Assembly: GCA_026874595.1 (NCBI GenBank)
Contig: CM049316.1
Coordinates: forward strand, 30,673,339 to 30,737,338
From: Sipunculus nudus
Taxonomy: Eukaryota; Annelida; Sipuncula; Golfingiida; Sipunculidae
Length of the DNA stretch: 64,000 bases
Direction of reading: 5' to 3'
The first letter of the stretch is position 1. Every line of letters begins with the position of its first letter. Below the pieces are notes generated by a model. It made no database searches and was not told where the DNA came from. It worked only from the letters and a program-made list of their open reading frames with translations. This document shows, in pieces, positions 54,295 through 64,000 of the stretch. The translations under genes and the position numbers were made by a program.

Positions 54295-54889
54295 AAATCC
54301 TGTCCATTGTTTCATAGCATCAATAGCTTTTCAAGATAAAATGTTAAATATCCTGATGTTTATGCATGGTAAACTTTAGTCTACATTAATTTTACATTTT
54401 TTATATATTACACTTATAAAACACCTTACTGTAATGGTGAGCTTCTTATGAAGTCTTTATCTTGAAGCGTCTTTCACTCAACAAAACCCGCACATTGCTC
54501 ACCACTTGGACCCGAATACGGCAGACGATCAATTAGACTTGTTCCCGTATCCTACAAGAACTTCGAATTTTGCAAGACATTGTAAGAAAGGGTGCGTGAA
54601 CCTGACTAACGGTTATTGAGCGTAATGTGCACGCTTTGGGAAAAGGGCCTGTTCTCTTAATACCTGATAGCAAAATTTAGTCTCAACTTCATTTGATTTT
54701 ACAAATGTGTTTTAAAATACAAGTGAAACAGTTCATGACATATTTTTTTGTTTGTTTTTGTTAATAATTCTAGGGCGAGCCTAATATAACCTTCTGCTTG
54801 AATCGTTCTTTTAGTATAGGCCTGCGTAACATTCGTCTAGTAGATTTTATGCATTTTAAGATAACTTGTCATGACTGACTTTGAATCCT

Positions 54890-55090
54890 CAGGGGCGGAT
54901 ACAGGATTTAGGAAAAGGGGGGGTCCAACCCAGGAGGACAAATGAAAACCCAAATAAAAAGGTCCTCAGGTCTGAAAAAGGGGGGGGGGGGGTCAAGGCG
55001 GCAACATTGTCTGAAGCCCTTAAAAAACGTTTCTGATGAAAAGGAGGGGGGGAGGGGTCCGGACCCCCCCCCCCCCTGGATCCGCTTCTG
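54890..55090. mobile_element. 201-bp foldback MITE with 5-bp target-site duplication
   Basis: Ends CAGGGGCGGATACAGG and CCTGGATCCGCTTCTG are inverse at 13 of 16 positions. It is flanked on both sides by ATCCT (54885-54889 and 55091-55095). The interior has G- and C-rich runs that extend the inverted pairing. Degraded relatives at 5980, about 25566 and about 63718. Confidence 0.75.
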
Positions 55091-55226
55091 ATCCTATAAT
55101 TGAGGAAACTATATCAGAGCTATATAGACACTGATATTCATATCTTAAATCCAACATACCGAATTTCTTGGTTTATGATTAATTTAAATTTCACTTTTTC
55201 ACTTTTATGGTTTTCTGTTTATTCAG

Positions 55227-55303
55227 TTTACAACTTGCGCTCAAGAGCAAGTTCACGTGTGGGCGGGAAATCTGCAGTGTTTATAAACTGTCCGCCAGAT
55301 GCC
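55227..55303 (+). other. Exon-like 77-bp segment, no known gene
   Basis: A good acceptor (long pyrimidine tract ending TTTATTCAG) and a consensus donor (GCC|GTAAGT) bracket 77 bp of locally GC-rich sequence, open in two frames. It contains GTGGGCGGG. No neighbouring exon was found and no domain recognised, so it could be chance or part of an unannotated non-coding transcript. Confidence 0.2.
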
Positions 55304-55930
55304 GTAAGTTTGTGCAGTTCTAAATTTCCCCTAAAATATACAGAGTTAAATATAAATGTTTATGTAGGCCTATGAATGGACACACGCAGGACCAGGAACA
55401 AGGCTTTTTTCCCCCATATATGTCGAACTATAAATACTGTATTGTACAGTTATCAGAACGTCTTTGTTTTGGCTCTAACTTCTAAGTGTTATCTGACAGT
55501 CCATGCACAATCAAACAAACATAAACATTAAAACATGACGTCACATTGGACAGTAAAGATCTAATGGTCAGAGCTTTCCTTTGAAGTATTCAATTTATGG
55601 CTCAGGTATGACATAAACATTATTTTTCTTAATTGGAACAGTAGTATAAATGGATAGCGGTAATGACGTAAAAAGTATTAGTGCGCATTGTACGAGCTTG
55701 TTTGCACAGGTGCACCTTGCCATAAAAAAAAGTTTTCATACGCCGGTTACTTTATTATAAAAGTTTAAGGGTATATACTCATATCCAAAAATAATTGTAT
55801 AATCTTACACTATAAGTTCATTTTTAGCTGAAAACAAATTTAAAGTGTCTCATCCCGGTACACGGACTTACTATTTCCAGTTCACTTGTTATGGTTCTGT
55901 GTTGATGAACACATTCCAAGTGTTCCCAAT

Positions 55931-56217
55931 TAGGCCACAAAAAAAAGGATGCTTCTCAGGCACCTTTTTTTCAGAAATCAGTGCGGGCGGGCGGTTTTTT
56001 ATGCATTACCCTTTTTTGTATGTTCGGTAAAAATGTCATATGATCAGGGAAAAGCATGATAATAACATAATTTTCTTTCTAAACAGGTAAAAAAGCACTA
56101 CATAATAAAGGAAAACTTATCAATATTGTTTTATTTTATCCTCTTGAAAGATAAAAAATCAAAATAAAAATTTTTGATGCGTGGGGATAAAATAAACCAT
56201 ACCTTTTTTTGGCCTTA
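55931..56217 (+). mobile_element. TIR element family 1, copy 3
   Basis: 287 bp from TAGGCCACAAAAAAAAGG to CCTTTTTTTGGCCTTA. It shares GTGCGGGCGGGCGG, GTCATATGATCAGGGAAAAG and the GATGCGTGGGG region with the other copies. No coding capacity. Confidence 0.75.
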
Positions 56218-58370
56218 CTGAAATAAGGATAAGTGCGATCTTGCATGACAACTCAAAAACAAAGAGAAGTAAGAGGAAAGAAGAAGACGCAGAAAAAGCA
56301 CCTCAGGCCTTCCAAAGGTAAATGGCCGAAAAAAGAGTATGTGCTCCGGAAAAAAAAGAGTAGACTTCTTTGCAATAAAGAGTGAAAATGAATGAATTTA
56401 ACGTCGATCCCCCATTTTTTTTTATCAAAGACTGGAAAAAAGATATATATATATATCGACGCATATCGTTTCTAATGTCAGAAACAAACATGGCGCACAT
56501 CCCCAAGCATGAAGATGGTAGGACACATGACATTTGATCACATACACACACACACAAAATTGCGAAATGTCCCCGTTCTTGTTCCAACTGGACTTTTAAA
56601 GCAGGAGAGAAATAGATAAATCAACAAACCCAGCAGCTGCTGACACCTAACGGCTAAACACGGTACTAAACTGGAAAAAGGATTTGGATCAATGTTTTAT
56701 CATATGAATTGCTAAACTGGGATCAAAGTTATTATCTACTTTAATGAAAAAAACTGTTTAAGTTAAAGACTGTTTAAGTCCCCCATGTTCCGTTTTTTCA
56801 TAAGTAAATACCCTGAGGTAAATGGTGGAAAATGGTAATAAAATCTGATATTTTAACACTTTTCGGTTGTTCTCACTTTGAAAACAGACTGATGAAAATC
56901 ATTATTACCTATTATGTTAACGAAAATATCGGAAATATTATCCCTTATCAAATTTAATAATCCGTTGATTTCACGTCGCGTGAGTCTGAGTACTATTTTA
57001 TATATAAACCTTTCATTTATTTGAAAGTATAAATAACACGCATTGAGGGAGTATTCTTTATCATTAGTGGAAAAACTAGTAGATATAGACGGTACTTTGC
57101 CAGGCTTCGTCATCGTCATTGCTGGTCTATAGTTATATTATTCTTTAAAACAGGATTTCTCACAGCATTTCTGCTGGATGGATAAACTATTATCTCACCA
57201 TGGCTATCATACGCGCTCCAGACTTTCACAAAGTATATGCGGGTCGTAGAGGCTTTTCGCAGAAAAATTTTGAAGAAAAAAAAGTTTTAACACACAAATA
57301 GTATCGAAGAAATTTATACTTTCCAAACATTGATGTTTACTCTGAATTTATTATATGGATTTATATATCAGACTATATCATAATTGTTGTTTCTGCAAGA
57401 TCTCGCCTTTGCATAAATCAATTTAATACCAAAATCAGCTGGTAGATGTCACCAAATACAAGCCAGCTGACATTTCAGCTTGGACTGTTGTTGCCATACA
57501 TATCAATCGATATATAGCCTTTGGCTGCATTTTATGGAAATGGCACGATTTAATCGAAATTGATATTGACTTGTTAATTATCAAAAACCAATACGTTGAA
57601 CTCCTGCGGCTGCCAAGAACAATAGCAGATCAATTGAAAGTAGTGCAGCGGCAGGGAACACAACGCTTCACTGTAGAAGACAACCAGGGACAAAATTAAT
57701 TAGTTTTTAACAAAAATCCTCAGATTTGTAAGAAAGGAAACAAAAAGTGAGAATGGCATACATTGGTTATTTTAAAGAAAACATACAATCTGTAATATAG
57801 AAGTTAAAAAAGTGACCTCATGGATTTTAATTTTTCCTGGAACATGGTTACAGAGATATAGTTCTGAATGATAAAAATTATTATATACATGTATTATTCA
57901 AGGCAAATTAGCTGCCTACACTGCTTAAATGTGAAATAACTGTAGACTTTCTGCATAATTCTAAAAATAGGTCAGTACATCTGCTGATCATGGATTGGAT
58001 AAAGGAAAATCAATATTATAAAGATTTCCCCGACTTTTACAAATTATAATTGAATTTCATATGCTCTGACATTTGGAAATTCTCTTCACAAAAACATTCT
58101 ATGGTGACAGGGATATAGGATTGACGGATACACATTTCTACAGCACAAATGAAAGATGCTTATAAATTTAGGATTTTTCACTTTGCAGCTTGCAGAAAAT
58201 ACATTTACCAATTGTTGGGTTTCTTTGAAGACTTCACGTGGAACCGTCTGGATATCAATTTTGAAATGGTAGTTATAATCCAAACCATTGATAAGGAAGA
58301 AAAATGGCAGGAAAAAAGATGATGGATAAAAGTGGACCCATCGGTACAGATAACAAAACTGAAAATAAAT
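56218..58370. other. Intergenic stretch, one composition-distinct block
   Basis: No supported gene. The minus-strand open frame 56853-57119 (88 codons) has no recognised domain. A block at about 57430-57690 is less AT-rich, with TTAATTA and ATCGATAT words, and may be a conserved non-coding element. Confidence 0.35.
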
Positions 58371-58700
58371 TAAAGCCAGCTATTCACGTACCTTTTTTAG
58401 TAGAATGTATGTGATTTCAGGCTTACTCCGCGTACACATTAACGAACTCGACGTAAACACGCTACAGCGCCATGTTGAAAAATACTATTCATGCGTCAAT
58501 GTTGGAAAATTAAAAAAAAAAGTTACCAGGGGTGTTTGGTCGCATTTGTGCGGAGGTTGAAAGGTCACTATAGTTGCAAAGCGCCTTTTGCAGAGCTCTG
58601 GTTCGTCCGACTTGCCTCTAGATGTCCTTGTTAGATGTATTTGATTTAAATTATTTTGCCCCCCCCCCCAGCGTTATAAACGTTATAGACTATTTATAGA
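58371..58700. repeat. Dispersed repeat family 2, copy 2
   Basis: Same start word (TAAAGCCAGCTATTCAC) and the same ordered landmarks as 11151-11480, diverged by many substitutions. It carries a poly-C tract near its 3' part. Confidence 0.6.
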
Positions 58701-61095
58701 TAATAGACTCCAGATATAGGAATAGGCCCCTTTTAAGCTAAAACATTTACTTCAAGACAGGCACAGAAAGAATCACGTTTCTGAATTAATTTTCAAAGAA
58801 GAAAAAATAAAAAACCAATAAGTTATAAATACAACAACTAGGATGTACATACATAAAAAATCTTTAATAGGATCAGGAAAAAATTAACATAATCTTCTTT
58901 GAGAATGCTGCATACAAAAGTTCAAATTACTTTAACAAAAGACAAAGGTCTTGATACTACTTACAATTACTTGTATGAGAAGCAAATATTAGTAAAATGT
59001 AACCAAAGCTGTGTTAACAGTGGTCCTAACAAGAGACATGGAAGTTATCCTTTCTCTAATGTAACTCTGACAAACACTGCTTTGCTATAAAGATGTCAGG
59101 TTCCTTGTGCAGTTTATCCTGTAAGGAATAATGCCCATACATTGATTCCATGCTCAAACACACAGTAAATGAAATAATGAACAGTACCCGAGTTCACAAG
59201 AAAGGCAAGGAAAAGTACACACTATATAATGCCCTTACGTATGTGCTTTTGTGTCATTTTCGTTCAATGTATTTTGCATTAGTGTTCCATATTTACAGTT
59301 ACTCACATACATATATATTGAGTAAAATTAAGGCCTGCCGACAATTAAGTGTTCATATTAGTAAGTGAGAAAGCCAAGTTAGAAGTTTATGACAAGCAGA
59401 TTGAGGGGTGACTTGGGCAAAACCAGTGGTTGTAAAACCAGAATGGTCACTGAGACATGTAATGTTTCATGAATAAGCCTACTACATTGTATTATGTTGT
59501 GGTTCAACTTCTTCTCACAAATGCAAGTATGTTTTGTCCAAATGATATATTTTTCAACTTTTGTATTCAAATTCGTACCAAGCCCTATATTTCCATTTCA
59601 TTCCCTCAAAAAATTTCATATAGGTAATTTTTTTCTTCTTAACTTTGTAACCAAGGATATTTGCTAACAAAGAAAGATGCCTATACATGCAAGATATATA
59701 AGGAAATCCTTAAAAATTACTTTGATTTGGTGAAGAATAACTGGACAGTAAATGTAGTTCCATATTCAAAACATTCACCATGATATTGATCTTTCGTATA
59801 TATGTACAGTATATATTGTAATTATACAATACCTCCTGCACCTGCTTCATGTTAAAATCCACATTCATACACAGCAACCACTACACATACTTAATAATCA
59901 TTAACTCCCTTGGTTGCAATTTTATAAAGAAAAGGGGAACAAATAACATTCATGTATTACCACATTTAATATTTGTAAATATATTCCTTGCATTTATTAA
60001 TTAGCTGCTCAATGTACACATTATATACAGATGAACGTAACAAAACAAGAGATTAAACTCAACAGATACTCATCTATTTACTTGTAAGCTCACATCTTCC
60101 CACAGCCTTCAGGGGCAAAATAAGCAAATTAAATATCACAGTTTTAGATGGACAAAAATTAAAATTACACCAATACAAACCTACTGCTCACATGTCCTCC
60201 TATCTTGGCTAATGTCTAAACACATTTTTCTAATTTGGCCAAAATATAAATCTTCATTGATAAGTCTAATTGGCCATAATTAACATATCTATATAGTTCT
60301 GAGCTAAATATTTTGATCTCTAGCTATACATAGGTCATGCAAAGCTAACATACTGTTATTCAGTATATTTATTTTTTTACAATTTATATATTATGTTATA
60401 AAACTAACAAGTGGAATCACATTATAATTACTATTGATAGTTTACTTTTAATTCATGAAATTACTTAAAGACTGATGATTTAAGTTATTATCATAATAAA
60501 TATAAAATTATCATATTAATTATCAAATAAGTTATTATTATTTAAGTTATTCTCATCCCAAGTTGAATTGGAACCACTAACTGATGGATAAGGCTATAGT
60601 ATCAAAATATCAGTAAACTTTTGATGTCAAACACATAACTATACATGCAGTTAAGGATTTAAGCTAATTGTCAAAACAACGAAATTACAATTTATTTAAG
60701 ATTAAAAATGTTCAAGTCAGTATGTGTCAGGAGTTTTAAAAGTTGGTGACCAAATGTAACTAATGAATCTTTCCATATATATACTATTGCATTATACCCA
60801 TAAATTGTACAGCATATATATGTACTGTACTATAATTTTATTTTACTGATAAATTTGTGACAAACTGGTATCAGCAAGTGGTTCCATCTTGTGAATGTTA
60901 TGAGAACTGTAAATCTGGCCTTTTGCTTTGGTTGGCCTGTTGCATATTTCTTAGTTTACTTAAATACAAGATGATGCTGGTAATTACACAAGGGATTGTT
61001 TATGCAGGTAAACAATAACCTGACCAAATATTCCTGTCTTTAAAGACACTGAGGCAATCATGCTACTTGATCATTTAAAATTAAAGGTCCTTTTT
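58701..61095. other. Intergenic AT-rich stretch 3' of the BTBD17-like gene
   Basis: Very AT-rich, with no gene, RNA or repeat array that I can support. Confidence 0.55.
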
Positions 61096-61101
61096 TTTAT
61101 T
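61096..61101 (-). terminator. Candidate polyadenylation signal for the BTBD17-like gene
   Basis: Canonical AATAAA on the minus strand about 685 nt beyond the stop codon. It is the first clear one I see, but in AT-rich DNA it can occur by chance. Confidence 0.3.
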
Positions 61102-61785
61102 TGTTTTTCACCTGTTTCTTTTTTTTTAAATATAATTAATTTTCATCTGTAGTATTATCATGGTAATATTGCATTATAAAATTTCAAATGGTGCAATTAT
61201 CATAATATTTTGCTATATTACAGTTCCTTTTTTAAATATTTTGTCAATTCTTTTAGTAGTATTCATACCATTGAGCAGCATGCACTTCTTAAAATCAGTA
61301 ATGTAAATAAGTCAGTAAATTCTTTTAAAATATTTTCTAATTTTCTCTGATAAGTATTAATCATGCAACAGGACAACGTGCCTTGAAAAAAAAAAAAAAA
61401 CAAAGAGCAAAGTGGTGGGGCCTTTATCAAATTTGTTCCAAATGTAGTTGTTTCTGTTCCAACTGTATGACCCTTTAAGCTTTGACTACGTGGAGATAGC
61501 AACAACATTTTTAGTTAGACCTGCAGTTCTGTGTGTGGTACTAGGTGGTGAAGCATTCAACACAGCACCCCCTATCTGAGCCATGATACAATACCATCAC
61601 AATGATACACTCGTTTGACTAAGGCATTGTACTTAGAGGTGTATGACATTTTTAGTGAAGTGTCATTTCTTTCTTCAACTACTCCTGGATCAGTCTTCTT
61701 CAACTACCATATCTGTCTGGTTGAAATATGGTTTATAGTCACAGCCAGGACTTACAGAAATATGCACATTTCTTGACAATTCGGC
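61102..61785 (-). other. Probable 3' UTR of the BTBD17-like gene
   Basis: Sequence immediately 3' of the stop codon, less AT-rich near the coding end, with an A/T homopolymer at 61385-61400. No other coding signal is seen. Confidence 0.35.
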
Positions 61786-63269
61786 TCATAAGGGTTTAAT
61801 GATAATACTGACTTGTACAGAGTCACCCTCAGGTCCACTGAGGTATGGCGAGTTCAAGCTGTTCAGTTCATCATATGGCACAATGTCATCAAGATTACAT
61901 ACTTTATCCCGTTGGAAGTTGATAGTCCTTGACACCATGTGTCGCTGGTACTCCACTCCATCCTGTACTCCCGTGACTAGTATCACAACCTGAACTTTTC
62001 CAGCTGTTGGTGTTTTTGCTGTCAATGTAAGTCTAACTGTGTTGTAAGTTGCACCAGACACATCAAGGTTTCTCCACAGTCCAATCATAATACAACGTTT
62101 AAACTGCACTCCTTTGGGATACAAATCAACATTCCACTCTAAACATCGATGCTCATCAAGTTTTGCACCACTAATTGGACTTGAAAAATAAAGGGGCCGA
62201 ACATCATACATTGGTAATAACGAATATTTATCAATCACTAATGATGTGCTCCATATGTCATTTGTGTAGTTCCGTGGTTGGAAATGCAGGCTTTCACCGC
62301 TTATGCTGGCAAGCATTTGTTTCTGTTCAACTCCTAGCTGATGATAATGAACTGCTGTGGAAATTCGTTCGGTAAAGAATTCAGGGAAAATTTCAACCAT
62401 TGGATCTTGCTGCAAAGCATGTAACTGAGCCAAGGTCATCATGGGAAACCGGATAAGAGAGAGTAAATCCAGCACGAGTTTCTGCAGGAGCTGTTCGTCA
62501 TGACGAAGTTGTATCTGTTGATGTTGTATCCAGCGCATGCTGCACTGGTAGAGAATATATTCATCTGGGATCACCAGGTGGCAGTTTTGCATAAACAATA
62601 GAAGCAACTCACGCTCCATGCATAAGAAATCATGCGTAGACGCCACCTTGTGGAAGTTCAGCAAAATAAACTGTTTGCATACTACTGCTACTTTGTAATG
62701 ACCGCAGAGCTGGGCATATTGTAACCAAGACACTGCATGGTTGTGTTCGACCAACGACACCACATGGTCCGTCATGTATCTTAAACAAACATCCCTGAGA
62801 TCGCAGACATTATATTTGTCCGCTAACATGAGCAACGGAAGCACGTTGTGATGATTCAGATGCACTAATCCTGTATAGAGATAGCCGAGAAAATAGTCAA
62901 AAACAGCAATGCATTCTGGTTCTTCTTTCAGGAAGATTTTATTTCGCTGTGACTCAGGCCAAGTTTCACTCATAAGCATCACTTTGAAGACATCGCTAGA
63001 ACAACACAAGATCAGTTTGTGTGCATAGAACAATTTATGGCCAACAGCGATTTGTATATCACTGAGCTCTGTGTCATGGAACAAGTGACTCAATTTGGCA
63101 AGGAGTTGTGACACGTTGTTGATTTTTTGGCCTGTATCATGACAGAAGGGTTTAGGACAGGTACAAGGACATCCTCCCGATGCGCTGCCACCATTGTCAA
63201 GACAGTGGTGCCCTCTACAGCTAAAGTCCTCATGGCCCGTTGCAGCGCTGGCCCCGCTTGCAAATGGAT
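61786..63269 (-). CDS. BTBD17: BTBD17-like BTB-BACK protein, terminal exon (5' end missing)
   Basis: Open frame of 493 residues ending in a TGA (61786-61788) and running up to a splice acceptor on the minus strand (TTCCTTTAG, 63270-63271); phase 1. Residues about 52-165 are a BTB/POZ domain (DTELSDIQIAVG, FYAHKLILCCSSDVFKVML, YLYTGLVHLNHHNVLPLLMLADKY). A BACK domain follows (to IRFPMMTLAQLHALQQDP), then a C-terminal half with FQPRNYTNDIW, LEWNVDLYPKG and a final SIIIKPL. The same landmarks occur in the same order in vertebrate BTBD17, a galectin-3-binding-protein-like family. The exon extends 51 residues N-terminal to the GTG-initiated frame at 63114. That stretch has six Cys and no Met, so the start codon is in an upstream exon beyond or near the window edge. 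Length is close to the family's ~480. Function is poorly known; vertebrate members have a predicted signal peptide. Confidence 0.85.
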
Positions 63270-64000
63270 CTAAAGGAACAATGATATTTATGTATCATTA
63301 AAAGAATAACTAATACAAATATGTATTTGTGACTATCATTATTAAGATGGTATCTTTTTGAAAACCCACATTTTACATTACAAATTTATTTATATGGAAT
63401 TTAAAGCTGAAAAGAACTCTAGTTAGATTAATTCTAACCAAGCACTTTAAAAAAAGGATTTGAGTATTTGGAGACATTCATGTATATATGTAGCTAAAGA
63501 ATAGCAGAGTATTAATAGAGTATTTGGGTCAACAATATAAGAGTACTCATATGATGTACCCACTTTAGCCCAAATTTCAGCCCAATTGGAGGTAAACAAC
63601 TTCTGTGAGTGTACATACTTTTCCTCACATACATGGTACCAATAATACCAGTGGTATGTATTTACCTATAATTTTGTATCAGATCACCATGCAGTGAATT
63701 AAAGGCTGCTTGGATTCAGGGGCAGATTTAGAGCGGGTATAAGAAGCACATCATCTCCCCCACCTTCCCTTATTCAACAAAGATGATCAAGGAAATTTAA
63801 AAAATACAATATTAATACATAAAAGCAGATTGTGCATCTCACATCATTTATTTTCACTACTTTCTTCTGTATGCAAGAGTCACATAAAATCTACTTGCAT
63901 TGCTGGCACACTTGTTAAAGGGGCCAAATCACCAATCTGACCTAAATAAACTAAAGGTAATCCCTTGGAGCTTTTACAAAAATAGGCCAGGAAATGTGGA
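63270..64000 (-). other. Intron 5' of the BTBD17-like exon, running off the window
   Basis: No convincing upstream exon or start codon. A fragment starting CAGGGGCAGATTTAG at about 63718 resembles the ends of the foldback elements at 5980 and 54890, followed by a C-rich stretch; the rest is AT-rich. Confidence 0.5.

Noticed and set aside
54051-54339. Two overlapping frames of 81 and 94 codons as a gene pair
   Set aside because: Their similarity is explained by the inverted repeat at 54119-54294.
56853-57119. 88-codon minus-strand gene
   Set aside because: No recognised domain, and frames of this length are expected by chance over 64 kb; no splice or promoter support.

Overview
The window is AT-rich, intron-rich eukaryotic DNA. 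It contains most of one long plus-strand gene and the last exon of a second, minus-strand gene, both embedded in repeats. The gene families are animal-specific. The tRNA-derived SINE, hAT-type and foldback elements and tandem-repeat elements, together with an invertebrate-style FOG protein, suggest a lophotrochozoan, most likely a bivalve mollusc. That assignment is inferred from gene families and repeat style; no database was searched.

Gene 1 (plus strand, 22093-51087) is a Friend-of-GATA (FOG/ZFPM, Drosophila u-shaped) orthologue. Four coding exons join in frame with consensus splice sites: 22093-22204 and 22926-23699 (PR-domain C-terminal half plus a Ser-rich linker), 45846-46106 (first CCHC finger) and 48548-51087 (ten more fingers and a PLDLT CtBP motif). 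Together they encode about 1228 residues. The exons for the N-terminal NuRD-binding motif and the first half of the PR domain were not found; they may lie 5' of the window. A candidate alternative promoter and first exon sits at about 15587-16189. FOG proteins bind the N-terminal finger of GATA factors and recruit corepressors. Two dense clusters of WGATAR sites (15587-15931 and 38326-39459) lie within or just before this gene and suggest GATA feedback control of its own cofactor.

Gene 2 (minus strand, 61786-63269) is the terminal exon of a BTBD17-like BTB-BACK protein. It lies tail-to-tail with gene 1, about 10.7 kb apart.

Layout: 1-1000 is a 27-bp satellite. 1623-3360 is a TIR-bounded element with nine ~181-bp repeats. 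3.4-22 kb is non-coding, with a degenerate ~44-bp minisatellite (10.1-10.7 kb), a copy of a TIR element (10.74 kb), a hAT-type element with target-site duplication (12.8-14.4 kb) carrying a nested SINE, and the candidate promoter. 22-23.7 kb holds two FOG exons. The 22-kb intron (23.7-45.8 kb) carries a 5-kb higher-order satellite (29.5-34.6 kb), microsatellites and the main GATA cluster. 45.8-51.1 kb holds the last two FOG exons around a degenerate tandem repeat. 51-61.8 kb is 3' sequence and intergenic DNA with foldback elements. 61.8-63.3 kb holds the BTBD17-like exon. Most short open frames in the window are chance or satellite-derived.
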